From Bacteroidetes bacterium GWF2_38_335 (GTDB lineage Bacteria; Bacteroidota; Bacteroidia; Bacteroidales; GWF2-38-335), in NCBI GenBank assembly GCA_001769535.1, contig MEOH01000027.1, forward strand, positions 96,553 through 160,552: a stretch of 64,000 bases of DNA, given 5' to 3'. How positions within the stretch are numbered: position 1 is the stretch's first letter; each line of letters opens with the position of its first letter. The notes under the pieces are model-generated. The model saw only the letters and a program-made list of their open reading frames with translations. It did not search any database and was not told the origin of the DNA. Both the position numbers and the translations under genes were made by a program. Shown one piece after another: positions 17,945-27,149 of the stretch.

Positions 17945-17973
17945 TACTTTATTACTACCTTTGTAATAAAGTA
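17945..17973. promoter_or_regulatory. Palindrome enclosing a -7 box upstream of the 17991 gene
   Basis: TACTTTATTAC (17945-17955) and its perfect complement (17963-17973) flank the seven bases TACCTTT; with the next G these form TACCTTTG (17956-17963), a match to TAnnTTTG. The ATG follows 27 bases later. The right arm runs into TTTTTTC, so a terminator reading is also possible. An operator overlapping the -7 element would fit equally well. Confidence 0.5.
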
Positions 17974-17990
17974 TTTTTTCTTTTGGATAA

Positions 17991-18758
17991 ATGAGAAAAT
18001 CATTATTAATAATTCTGGCTGTTTTAATATGTCTGGAAGTTTTTCCGCAAGGTGAAATTGATGACATTGGTAAAGGTTTGGGTAAAAACGAACGTACTTT
18101 TGCGATTGTTTTCAACTCCAACGGCTGGGGTTTTAATTACCGGTATGCAAAGCGGCTTGACGGATACCGCAAAAGACTTTTTGATTTTGATCTGATTGGT
18201 GTTAAGCATCCAAAAGAAATTAAAAGCGTTAATCTATTGAACGAAGTCCAGAAAAAATTTGTTTACGGGAAAATTAATCAGTTTTATACCCTCAGGGCAG
18301 GAATCGGAAACCAGAAAGAAATATTCTCCCGCTTTGACAAAGGCGGAATATCCATAAGATATTTTTACTCCTTTGGGTTGTCACTTGGATTACTCAAACC
18401 AATATATTACGAAGTTGCCTATTATGATCCTGTTTTGGAATATTCCAGACTGAGAATTGAAAAATACAATTTCTACACCCAACACAATGAGGGCTCAATT
18501 TGGGGAAAAGCCTCATTTTTTGAAGGCATCAATGAAACTGTTTTTGAGCCGGGGGGGTTTATAAAGACCGGACTTAATTTTGATTTTAGTGACAACAATG
18601 ATAACATCAGATCGCTTGAAACCGGTATTATTATCGACATTTATTCAAGAAAAATCCCCATAATGGCAACAAAAGAAAACAATTCAGTTTTCCTTTCCCT
18701 TTTTGTTGCATACCGTTTCGGAAAAACCCACAATAAAAGATTAAAAAACACCGGTTAA
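17991..18758 (+). CDS. Putative outer-membrane beta-barrel protein, unknown function
   Basis: A 255-residue protein with signal peptide (MRKSLLIILAVLICLEVFPQ). The rest shows alternating, aromatic-rich strand patterns (FNSNGWGFNYRYAKR, ISIRYFYSFGLSLGLL, YEVAYYD) and ends in a strand LSLFVAYRFGKTH, as in small outer-membrane barrels, but the very last residues are basic instead of aromatic. No characterised family was recognised. It lies 103 bases before lipA on the same strand, with that gap holding a direct repeat and a promoter-like box. Confidence 0.55.
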   Translation: MRKSLLIILAVLICLEVFPQGEIDDIGKGLGKNERTFAIVFNSNGWGFNYRYAKRLDGYRKRLFDFDLIGVKHPKEIKSVNLLNEVQKKFVYGKINQFYTLRAGIGNQKEIFSRFDKGGISIRYFYSFGLSLGLLKPIYYEVAYYDPVLEYSRLRIEKYNFYTQHNEGSIWGKASFFEGINETVFEPGGFIKTGLNFDFSDNNDNIRSLETGIIIDIYSRKIPIMATKENNSVFLSLFVAYRFGKTHNKRLKNTG

Positions 18759-18781
18759 TTTAACCGTTTATCTTACCTTTG

Positions 18782-18812
18782 ACGCCGTTTGGAAGAAAAA
18801 CAACGCCGTTTG
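18782..18812 (+). promoter_or_regulatory. 10-bp direct repeat spaced 21 bp, upstream of lipA
   Basis: ACGCCGTTTG occurs at 18782-18791 and 18803-18812, two helical turns apart, upstream of a -7-like TATCTTAG (18847-18854). This spacing is typical of tandem sites for a dimeric or cooperative regulator; the factor is unknown. Confidence 0.4.
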
Positions 18813-18861
18813 TTGCTTAATTATTTTGCATCACATTATTATATAGTATCTTAGCACTGTT

Positions 18862-19737
18862 ATGGTCGAGAAAGTGAACAGCGGAACAAAAAAGGAAAGG
18901 GTCAGGAAACCCGACTGGTTGAAAGTCAGGCTTACCGGAGCATCTGATTATTCTGCATTAAAAAACATGCTCAAACCAGGCAATCTTCATACAATCTGCG
19001 AAAGCGGAAATTGTCCAAATATGGGCGAATGCTGGAAATCGGGCACCGCCACATTTATGATTCTTGGTGACATTTGCACCCGTTCATGCAGATTTTGTGC
19101 TGTAAAAACCGGCAAACCTCTGTCCCCCGACCCCGAAGAACCTATGGCTGTGGCTCAATCAGTTAAAAACCTTAATCTTCGCCATTGTGTTTTAACTTCC
19201 GTCGACCGCGATGACCTTGAAGATGGAGGAGCCGATATCTGGGTTCAAACTATCAGGGCTGTCAGAGAGCTAAATCCCGGAATAACAATTGAAACGCTGA
19301 TTCCCGACTTTAATTTAAATAAGGAAAGTCTGAATAAAATTATTAAGGTTAAACCTGATATTGTTTCTCATAACCTTGAAACAGTAAGCCGCTTAACAAA
19401 ACTTGTAAGAATCAGGGCTCAATACAACGGAAGTCTGGAGGTTATAAGCTACCTTAAGAAAAACGGTATGACGACCAAGTCGGGCATTATGACCGGACTG
19501 GGTGAAACAGATGAGGAAATTACCGAAACCATGAAAGATCTTGTTAAAGCAGGATGTGATATTTTTACCATTGGCCAGTATCTTCAGCCCTCATTCCGAC
19601 ATTTACCCGTTGAAAGGTACGTGGATCCAATACAATTTGAAATGTACAAAAAAACAGGACTTGAACTTGGGTTTAAAACAGTTGAAAGCGGACCATTGGT
19701 AAGGTCTTCTTATCATGCTGAAAAACATTTATTCTAA
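18862..19737 (+). CDS. lipA: Lipoyl synthase
   Basis: A 291-residue radical-SAM enzyme that inserts two sulfurs into octanoyl groups on lipoyl domains of the 2-oxoacid dehydrogenases and the glycine cleavage H protein. The auxiliary cluster motif is complete (Cys46, Cys51, Cys57 in CESGNCPNMGEC), as is the radical-SAM motif (Cys72, Cys76, Cys79 in CTRSCRFC), and the C-terminal RSSYHAE supplies the serine ligand of the auxiliary cluster. Length is normal for LipA. The ATG lies only 7 bases after a -7-like box, so the leader would be very short or absent. No lipB is adjacent. Confidence 0.97.
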   Translation: MVEKVNSGTKKERVRKPDWLKVRLTGASDYSALKNMLKPGNLHTICESGNCPNMGECWKSGTATFMILGDICTRSCRFCAVKTGKPLSPDPEEPMAVAQSVKNLNLRHCVLTSVDRDDLEDGGADIWVQTIRAVRELNPGITIETLIPDFNLNKESLNKIIKVKPDIVSHNLETVSRLTKLVRIRAQYNGSLEVISYLKKNGMTTKSGIMTGLGETDEEITETMKDLVKAGCDIFTIGQYLQPSFRHLPVERYVDPIQFEMYKKTGLELGFKTVESGPLVRSSYHAEKHLF

Positions 19738-19832
19738 AAAGAAAATGAATTTTTATTTTATATTAAAAAATACATATCTTAGTGGTTTTATCAGAAAATT
19801 GAAAAAGTAAACATATTTAGAACTTTAACATT

Positions 19833-22800
19833 ATGAAAATCAAACATTTAATTCTAAGCGTTGTAGTGCTTTTTTCTGCCAGTTTTTTCGTTTTTACTAC
19901 CGGCAACAGCAAAATTACACGTCATTATTACCCTAAAGTGAAAACAGATAATGACCTTAAAGGAATTCATGGCGCAATGGAATGGTTGAAAATGCAAAAA
20001 GTAGACCTTGAAACAAAGACCATTGACATGAACGATGTTTTGCGCGCTGAAAAGCAGGTAATGGCATTAAGAAGAAGTCCCTCTGCCAAATCTCTTGGCC
20101 TCGAGTGGATTGAAATGGGCCCCGACAATGTTGGCGGACGTACCCGTGCCATTTTAGTAGATAAAAACAATCCCAATCTTGTATATTCAGGCGGTGTAGC
20201 CGGTGGTTTATGGAAATCCGTAACCGGAGGAACTTCCTGGGAAAGAATCAATGTTGACGGAAGTTTTAACAATCTGGCCATCACTTCAATTTGCCAGGCT
20301 GCTAACGGCGATATTTATGTCGGTACAGGTGAAAGTGCCTTTACAGGCGCCGATGGTGACAATGACTTCACTACCAACGGTATGAGAGGCCAGGGTATTT
20401 GGAAAAAACCTGCAGGATCTGATGCTTTTACCAGATTAAATTCCACATGGAACGATTTGGATGACTCTTATACTATTTTCTATGAAGTGAGCCGTCTTGC
20501 TGCACACCCAACAAATCCCAACAGAATTTATGCCGCCACAAGAAAAGGTCTGAAAATTTCAAATGACGGTGGTGCAACATGGGTTACTGGTATAACCGGT
20601 GCTTATGGAGGCAACCGTGCCAAAGATGTTAAAGTTGCTTCAGACGGTGGCGTTGTAGTAAACATTGCACAACGTCTGTATTATTCCCCAACTGGTGATG
20701 TTGACTCATACACAATTATTACCCCTGATGGTTTGACTTCTGAAAGAATTGAAATCGCCATAGCCCCTTCAGATCCTAATTATATTTATATTCAGGCTGT
20801 AGCCAGCGATGGTTCTCTTGCTGGTATTTATAAATCAACTGACAAAGGTCTAAACTGGACTATTATCGGAATAGGCGGCTTTGAATCCTTTAATCCACTC
20901 GGAAATCAAGGTACTTATGACAATACTATTGCCGTATTCCCGGATGATAAAGACCGCGTAATCCTTGGTGGCCAATACAGTCTGTGGATCGGAACAATAA
21001 GCGGTTCATCTTACGGATGGGTTCCCATTACCATGTGGTACCTCAGCGAACTCAATCCAAATTACGTTCACGCCGACCACCATACCATCGTTTTCCACCC
21101 CGATTATAAAACTGCCTCAAATCCTGACGGTAACCAGATAGTTTATATTGGTTCTGACGGTGGCGTTTCCAAATCAACCGATGGAGCTGTTTCTTTTCAG
21201 GTCATGAACAAAAAATATAATGTTACTCAGTTTTATACAGTTGCATGCAGTCCAACTGGTATGGCCATGGGCGGAACCCAGGATAACGGCACCCAGTTCC
21301 TCTACCTTGGCGGAAATACCCTTCAAAATTCATTGGAGGTAAAAGGCGGTGACGGTGGTTTCTGTGCTTTCTCCGTGCTCAACCCGAATGTCCTTTTTGC
21401 CACTACTTATTATGGCGACCTTGGAAGATCAGGTGCTTTGGAAAATGATGATTGCCTCAACTTCTACTCTACAAACATCACAACAAAATACCCCATCGGC
21501 GAAGCCGGAGCAGCATCTTTTGTTACTCCAATCGATTTATGGGAAAGCTTTAACGATGTCAACAGCCGTGACTCCATCACATTTAAAAACAATGTGGTTC
21601 TGTTCGAACTCGAAAATGATGATGAAGCCCATTCATATTACGACAGTCTGGATGCCATTTACAGCGAAGTTTACCTTGATACTGTAACTGACCCTGAAAA
21701 TGATAAAGATTATCTGGGTGTAATGGTTTATTACCATACCGGCGAAAGAATTGTTGCAAGAAGCGTGATTAACGGAAGGATATTAAATTATACTCTTACA
21801 TCTCCACTGGATCCGGGTGAAGAAATCATTATCCAGGATAAATATCAGGCTATGATGGCAGTTGGTTTAAGCGATAATGTTTGGGTGACCCGCAGACCTT
21901 TAGATTTCAGTGGCAATTCTCCATGGTACCCAATTAACAATACCGATGATCCTGAATATGAACTCAATATGATCACCAATCTGGCATGGACCACCGACGG
22001 AGATATTCTTTACTTCTCAGATTTCAGCTGGTCAGGCGGAAGCCGTGTTTTCAGATGCAAAAACTTCTCCCAGGCAAGAACATATAATATTACTTTAACC
22101 GATACCACAACAGTTTATGTAATTGACGAAACCGAAATTGAAGCAATTGATTCCACTCTGGAAGATTCAACTTATATCGGAATTCAGATTGACACTGTTG
22201 GATTCCTTGTTGACACAGCCGCTGAACCGGATGATACCGTATGGGATATTGAAATAAACTACCTGTACAGCTATATATGGGAAATCGATACTACTTTTGG
22301 TTATGACACTACCTACATTTATGATCCAAATAACGTATTGTTCAATTCCATCGATGCCGATGATGAAGATGGCAATTGCGTTCTCGAAATTGACCTGATT
22401 GGAACATTTGGTGGAAGGACTGTTACCGGACTGAATGTTGACCCGAATAATCCTGAACGACTACTTGTGACCCTGGGTAACTTTGGAAGTTCAGAATTTG
22501 TGCAGTACTGTGGCAACGCTGCCTCGACAACTACGACAACCGGAAACTTCGTTTCTAAACAGGGTAATTTGCCCGAAATGCCGGTTTACGATGGTATCTT
22601 TATTCTTGAATCCGGTGCAGGAACCTTAAACAAAGTACTCATTGGAACAGAATATGGTGTTTATGCCACCAACGACATCTCTGCAGGATCAGTTGAATGG
22701 TCTGATGAAAATGCAAGCGGAATGGAAAATGTTCCTGTATTCCAAATCGTTCAGCAAACATGGGCAAACGGTTGGTATGACGAAGTTGGCGAACAGTCAG

Positions 22801-23174
22801 GTGTAACCAACGGAGGCTTTATCTACATCGGAACCCACGGCCGTGGTATTTTCAGATGTGAAAAATATGCAATGCCTGTATCAGTTCCCGAAAACAACTT
22901 TGCTGAAAACAAAGTGGTAAAAGAATCTGTACAGATTTATCCGAACCCGGTTTCTGATATTGCCAATGTTTCTTACCAGCTTGCTGCCAAAGGAAATGTC
23001 AATATCAAGGTTTATGACCTTAACGGAAGGATAATGAAATCGTTCACTCTTGAAAATAAAAACGCAGGCAAACACTTGTACAGTTTTGACGCTTCAGATC
23101 TGAGGTCAGGAACTTACATCATAAGCCTTACTCGAGGTGACAGTAAAGCCGCATCAAGATTTGTTGTATACTAG
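19833..23174 (+). CDS. Large T9SS-secreted BNR/sortilin-like beta-propeller protein
   Basis: A 1113-residue exported protein: signal peptide (to ~24), then beta-propeller repeats with Asp-box/BNR motifs (GGLWKSVTGGTSWERI, ISNDGGATWVTG, YKSTDKGLNWTII, VSKSTDGAVSFQVM). The propeller begins with WIEMGPDNVGGRTRAI, typical of VPS10/sortilin-like exo-glycosidase-related proteins in Bacteroidota. An acidic inserted stretch (~570-820) is rich in Asp, Glu and Thr. The last ~80 residues are a T9SS type A sorting domain (IYPNPVSD, SGTYIISL). A surface or extracellular protein; an enzymatic role is not shown. Own terminator downstream. Confidence 0.88.
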   Translation: MKIKHLILSVVVLFSASFFVFTTGNSKITRHYYPKVKTDNDLKGIHGAMEWLKMQKVDLETKTIDMNDVLRAEKQVMALRRSPSAKSLGLEWIEMGPDNVGGRTRAILVDKNNPNLVYSGGVAGGLWKSVTGGTSWERINVDGSFNNLAITSICQAANGDIYVGTGESAFTGADGDNDFTTNGMRGQGIWKKPAGSDAFTRLNSTWNDLDDSYTIFYEVSRLAAHPTNPNRIYAATRKGLKISNDGGATWVTGITGAYGGNRAKDVKVASDGGVVVNIAQRLYYSPTGDVDSYTIITPDGLTSERIEIAIAPSDPNYIYIQAVASDGSLAGIYKSTDKGLNWTIIGIGGFESFNPLGNQGTYDNTIAVFPDDKDRVILGGQYSLWIGTISGSSYGWVPITMWYLSELNPNYVHADHHTIVFHPDYKTASNPDGNQIVYIGSDGGVSKSTDGAVSFQVMNKKYNVTQFYTVACSPTGMAMGGTQDNGTQFLYLGGNTLQNSLEVKGGDGGFCAFSVLNPNVLFATTYYGDLGRSGALENDDCLNFYSTNITTKYPIGEAGAASFVTPIDLWESFNDVNSRDSITFKNNVVLFELENDDEAHSYYDSLDAIYSEVYLDTVTDPENDKDYLGVMVYYHTGERIVARSVINGRILNYTLTSPLDPGEEIIIQDKYQAMMAVGLSDNVWVTRRPLDFSGNSPWYPINNTDDPEYELNMITNLAWTTDGDILYFSDFSWSGGSRVFRCKNFSQARTYNITLTDTTTVYVIDETEIEAIDSTLEDSTYIGIQIDTVGFLVDTAAEPDDTVWDIEINYLYSYIWEIDTTFGYDTTYIYDPNNVLFNSIDADDEDGNCVLEIDLIGTFGGRTVTGLNVDPNNPERLLVTLGNFGSSEFVQYCGNAASTTTTTGNFVSKQGNLPEMPVYDGIFILESGAGTLNKVLIGTEYGVYATNDISAGSVEWSDENASGMENVPVFQIVQQTWANGWYDEVGEQSGVTNGGFIYIGTHGRGIFRCEKYAMPVSVPENNFAENKVVKESVQIYPNPVSDIANVSYQLAAKGNVNIKVYDLNGRIMKSFTLENKNAGKHLYSFDASDLRSGTYIISLTRGDSKAASRFVVY

Positions 23175-23192
23175 TCTTTATAAAATAATTGT

Positions 23193-23227
23193 AAAAAAAG
23201 AGGTTCATCTGAACCTCTTTTTTTTTT
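23193..23227 (+). terminator. Strong Rho-independent terminator
   Basis: A-run, AGAGGTTC/GAACCTCT stem with ATCT loop, then about ten T residues, following the BNR protein gene. Confidence 0.9.
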
Positions 23228-23310
23228 CAATGCAACTTAATTAATAAATATTGCGTCTTATTTTTAAATATATTATTTTTACCATTTAGTATTTACTTAA
23301 TTTATTGCGT

Positions 23311-25116
23311 ATGAAAAGATTTACACTTATTATTCTTGCTTTAGTATTCGTGCAATTTACATTTGCTCAGAATTACCTGATCAATGCTCCAAAGAAAATG
23401 ACAAAAGGTGAAGCGGTAAAAATCACTCCGCTTAACCAGGTTAAAGACGTAACAGACTATGCTTCCGCCATTTGGTACGAAGATTGTGACGGTGCCATGC
23501 CTGCAGGGTTCACTCTTATTGATAACTCAACTGCCGGAAATCAGGATTGGATCTGGACAAACGTTGGCCCAACCGGTTCCTTTGCCACTGATCCCATTGC
23601 CTCGACAACCGCAGCAAACGGATGGTTGCTGTACGACTCAGACTTATATTGCGGTGCAGATGATGATGCCTATTTTGTATTACCTGAAATTGACCTCACT
23701 GCTTACGACAACGTGAAACTTACTTTTGAACAGTTTTACAGAGATTATTATGATCAGACAGCCGTTGAAGTTAGTAATGACGGTGCTACCTGGGTTGAAT
23801 TTCCGGTTAACGAAGAAATTCTTGTAAACAGCTCAACCACCAACCCTTCACTTGTTGAAATCAACATTTCATCAGTTGCCGGCGGAATGCAGCATGTTTT
23901 CATCAGATTCCATTTTACCGGTGCCTGTGGTTACAACTGGCAGGTCGATGACATCGCTCTTTTCGAACTTGCTGAAAATGATATTATCCTTGATAAAATC
24001 TATGCCGGATTTTATTATACCAACGGTGGACCATACTCCGCAACTCCTGTTTTACAAAGAATGGGCGTTTCATTTGGAGCCGATGCTTCAAATTTCGGTT
24101 TTGCCGACCAAACAAACGTTCTGCTGAATGTTGCCATCACCGATGGAACCAGCACCATTTTTGACGAGGTTAGTGCAGTTCTTCCCACTATGGTTACTGA
24201 AACTTCGGATTCATTCGGAATCGAAGCTGCCTTTATTCCCGATGAAGTAGTTGCTGATTATGCTGCTATTTTTAACATCACATCTGATGAAGTTGAAGAA
24301 ACTCCGGATAACAATCTTGATACCCTGTATTTCTCAATTACTGAATATACATATGCGCGATGGTTCTATTACAATTCAACTGCCATGCCATCAAACTATA
24401 CAGGTTCAGCTGATGGTGATTTTGTAGGCTACAGCTTTGTTGTTTCTCAACTTGATGCAGTTCAGGCACTTTCATTTTATGTTCATCCAAGTACTACTGA
24501 AGGTACCACTGTTTTTGCTCAACTGTACACCAATGATGCTGATCCTGCATTGCTTTGCGAATCAGATGAATATACCATTACCTTAGCTGATATCGAAAAT
24601 GGCTGGGTTACCCTTGATTTCGTGGATAATACAGGTGAAGACCTCGTTGTTGACCCCGCAGTTGCAACAGATTACATTGTTGGTTTATCATGCTACTGGG
24701 GCGCCGGTGATATCATTTTTGGTGCTGACAATTCATCATTCCATCCTTTCAATTTAACATCTTACCTGCTTCAGGCAGACGGTTGGGGTTACATCGAAAG
24801 AGTTCCCATGTTTGAGCTTCACATGGCCGGATGGAATAATGTAAATGAAACTGCAGTTGCAAGCGACATGAACATCTACCCGAATCCTGCAAGCGATTTA
24901 ACACGTGTTTCATTTGACCTCAACCGCGAATCAAAAGTAACCGTTAACGTATTTGACTTTACAGGAAAATTGGTATTCAGCGACTTCCTTGGCAATTTAC
25001 CAGCCGGAAGCAGATATACCGAAATCAATACAACTGAATTATCATCAGGCATCTATAACGTACAACTTCTTACAGGAGAAGGCGTTACAACTCATAAACT
25101 GGTGGTTAGCAAATAA
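23311..25116 (+). CDS. T9SS-secreted protein with choice-of-anchor J (cleaved-adhesin) domain
   Basis: About 601 residues. I take ATG at 23311 (MKRFTLIILALVFVQFTFAQ) over the TTG two codons earlier. Residues ~50-220 match the choice-of-anchor J/MAM-like domain (WYEDCDGAMPAGFTLIDN, YFVLPEIDLTAYDNVKLTF, WQVDDIALFE). Residues ~225-510 are a module shared with the next two genes (YARWFYY, DGDFVGYSFVV, GEDLVVD, IIFGADNS). The end is a T9SS type A sorting domain (IYPNPASD, THKLVVSK). Probably a surface-exposed adhesin. Its own terminator separates it from its paralogue. Confidence 0.87.
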   Translation: MKRFTLIILALVFVQFTFAQNYLINAPKKMTKGEAVKITPLNQVKDVTDYASAIWYEDCDGAMPAGFTLIDNSTAGNQDWIWTNVGPTGSFATDPIASTTAANGWLLYDSDLYCGADDDAYFVLPEIDLTAYDNVKLTFEQFYRDYYDQTAVEVSNDGATWVEFPVNEEILVNSSTTNPSLVEINISSVAGGMQHVFIRFHFTGACGYNWQVDDIALFELAENDIILDKIYAGFYYTNGGPYSATPVLQRMGVSFGADASNFGFADQTNVLLNVAITDGTSTIFDEVSAVLPTMVTETSDSFGIEAAFIPDEVVADYAAIFNITSDEVEETPDNNLDTLYFSITEYTYARWFYYNSTAMPSNYTGSADGDFVGYSFVVSQLDAVQALSFYVHPSTTEGTTVFAQLYTNDADPALLCESDEYTITLADIENGWVTLDFVDNTGEDLVVDPAVATDYIVGLSCYWGAGDIIFGADNSSFHPFNLTSYLLQADGWGYIERVPMFELHMAGWNNVNETAVASDMNIYPNPASDLTRVSFDLNRESKVTVNVFDFTGKLVFSDFLGNLPAGSRYTEINTTELSSGIYNVQLLTGEGVTTHKLVVSK

Positions 25117-25127
25117 TTATTTTTGAG

Positions 25128-25157
25128 ATAAAGCTGCAGAAATGCAGCTTTATTTTA
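25128..25157 (+). terminator. Rho-independent terminator
   Basis: ATAAAGCTGCA and its exact complement around a GAAA tetraloop, followed by TTTT. Confidence 0.85.
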
Positions 25158-25209
25158 AAAAAAAATATATATTTGAATCTTATTAATGTGAAACTAAAAA
25201 TTTAAGCGT

Positions 25210-27003
25210 ATGAGAAAAATTACTCTTTTGACTGCATTGCTTATTTCTGCAGTGTTTGTTTTCGGACAAACATTTACAGGAATCAATGATGCAAAAATCA
25301 ATTCAAAAAAAGACAACATTGGTTCTCCTTCAAAAAAGGAATTTAAACCTATGGCCAACGCCAAAGCAACCATTTTTGAAGAAGATTTCGAAGGTTGGGA
25401 AACCACATGGCCCCCAACAGGATGGACCCAGATTGACGGCGTAAGCTCAGCACAACATTGGGCATATTCAACCGACACTGAAAACGGTGGAAACGGAACA
25501 GGTCAGGCACGTGTTCAGTATGACTTCAATCAGGACGAATGGCTGATTACTCCAGCCATCAGTATCCCTTCAACAGGTATTTACATGTTTTCTTTTGACT
25601 GGTCAATGTATTACGACTGGATGGTTTCTCCTAATGAAAACGGTGACTTCACAATTGAAATTTCAACCGATGGCGGTTCAACCTGGACAATGCTTTGGAA
25701 TGAAGATGACCAATTAGTTGTTGAAACTCCAACCATCCCCTGGCCATGGGAAACCTATACTTACTACACTTCACAACTCGACCTGACTGCTTATGCAGGA
25801 ATGGATGTACAGTTTGCTCTTCATTATGTTGCAAACGATGCCGCGAGGGTACAAATTGACAACATTAAAGTTTACGAAGCTTACGAAGACGAACTCGTAA
25901 TTACCAGACCACATTTCTGGTTCAACTATGGTGGTGGTTATTTAGCTGCTCAGCCATACGAACAACTTGTTGGTATTTTCTTTGGTGCTCATGTATGGAA
26001 CAATGGTATCAACGATGCTACTAACCTTGTGTTATCTGCTGAAGTTTTAAACGAAGGTAGTTCATTATATCTTCAGACTAAAGACACTGTAATTCTTTCA
26101 GCCGGTATGGAAGATTCAATCGGTATTGCAACAGGTTTTGCTGAATATCTTCCTGATTTCGGACAGACTTATGATGTTACAATTAGTGTTGCTTCTGATG
26201 CTGTTGAGCCTGATATGACCAACAATGAATATGCAACAGACTTTATAGTTACTGAAGGTACTTTTGCAAGATGGAAAGAATACACAGGCGGTGTTAGCGC
26301 ATGGAATTTTGTTGATGCTGCTGATGGCGACTATTGTGGTGTTAAATTCTACGTTCCGAATGCTGATACATTATACGGATGCAGAGTATTTATCGACGAC
26401 AGAACCAATCCTGGTACCACCATCGTTCCTAAAGTATATCAGATTACCGAAACCGAAAGAATCGAGTTTATCATTGGTGATGAAATTGACATTCTGGAAT
26501 CAGATCTTGGAAATTGGATTAACATTGCTTACCCTGATGCAACCGGTACAGATTTGGTTGTTGAAGCTGGTTTTACTTATTATGTTGGTTTTGAATGCTA
26601 CTTTGGCACTGACACCCTTTTATTTGGTACAGATGCTATTGGTGCTCCCCACAATTACCAATACGAATCAGTTTTAAGACAAGGTGCTGATTCATGGTAC
26701 TACTTCGAAAGCGCTCCGATGATCGAACTGTTCACAGCCGATATCGTTTCTGCTCCTGAAGTAACTGCAGCAAATTCAAACATCAACGTTTACCCCAACC
26801 CAACAGAAGGTGTTATCAACTTTACCAATGTTGCTAAATCAAAAATCACTGTTTACAACGTATTAGGCGAAGTTGTTGCTCAGGTAAACAACGCAAACGA
26901 TCTTACAACTATTGACCTTTCAAGATTTGACAACGGAACTTACACCGTTAAAATTGAAAACAATAGCAAAGTTGTTATTAAGAAAGTTGTTCTTTCTAAA
27001 TAA
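25210..27003 (+). CDS. T9SS-secreted protein with choice-of-anchor J domain (paralogue)
   Basis: A 597-residue protein with signal peptide (cleavage near FVFGQ). Residues ~55-220 are a choice-of-anchor J/MAM-like domain (FEEDFEGWETTWPPTGWTQI, DEWLITPAISIPSTG, ARVQIDNIKVYE). Residues ~225-520 are the module shared with both neighbours (TFARWKEY, DGDYCGVKFYV, GTDLVVEAGFTYYVGF, LLFGTDAIGAPHNY). The T9SS type A sorting domain follows (VYPNPTEG, KKVVLSK). The tandem arrangement points to local duplication. Role inferred: surface or matrix protein. Confidence 0.87.
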   Translation: MRKITLLTALLISAVFVFGQTFTGINDAKINSKKDNIGSPSKKEFKPMANAKATIFEEDFEGWETTWPPTGWTQIDGVSSAQHWAYSTDTENGGNGTGQARVQYDFNQDEWLITPAISIPSTGIYMFSFDWSMYYDWMVSPNENGDFTIEISTDGGSTWTMLWNEDDQLVVETPTIPWPWETYTYYTSQLDLTAYAGMDVQFALHYVANDAARVQIDNIKVYEAYEDELVITRPHFWFNYGGGYLAAQPYEQLVGIFFGAHVWNNGINDATNLVLSAEVLNEGSSLYLQTKDTVILSAGMEDSIGIATGFAEYLPDFGQTYDVTISVASDAVEPDMTNNEYATDFIVTEGTFARWKEYTGGVSAWNFVDAADGDYCGVKFYVPNADTLYGCRVFIDDRTNPGTTIVPKVYQITETERIEFIIGDEIDILESDLGNWINIAYPDATGTDLVVEAGFTYYVGFECYFGTDTLLFGTDAIGAPHNYQYESVLRQGADSWYYFESAPMIELFTADIVSAPEVTAANSNINVYPNPTEGVINFTNVAKSKITVYNVLGEVVAQVNNANDLTTIDLSRFDNGTYTVKIENNSKVVIKKVVLSK

Positions 27004-27022
27004 TTGACTTTTAATTTCTTTG

Positions 27023-27062
27023 AAAAGCTGTCAATTAACCTTGGTTAATGACAGCTTTTTTT
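27023..27062 (+). terminator. Rho-independent terminator, first of a duplicated pair
   Basis: AAAAGCTGTC...GACAGCTTTT, extended by ATTAACC/GGTTAAT with one bulged A, then a T-run. The upstream flank is nearly identical to that of the terminator at 28474. Confidence 0.88.
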
Positions 27063-27149
27063 TATTAGGAGAGAATAGTATTTACTAGAGATTTTAATCC
27101 TAAATTCTCTTTAGTAAATGAAAAATTGTCAGTCAATAATATTTTAAAC

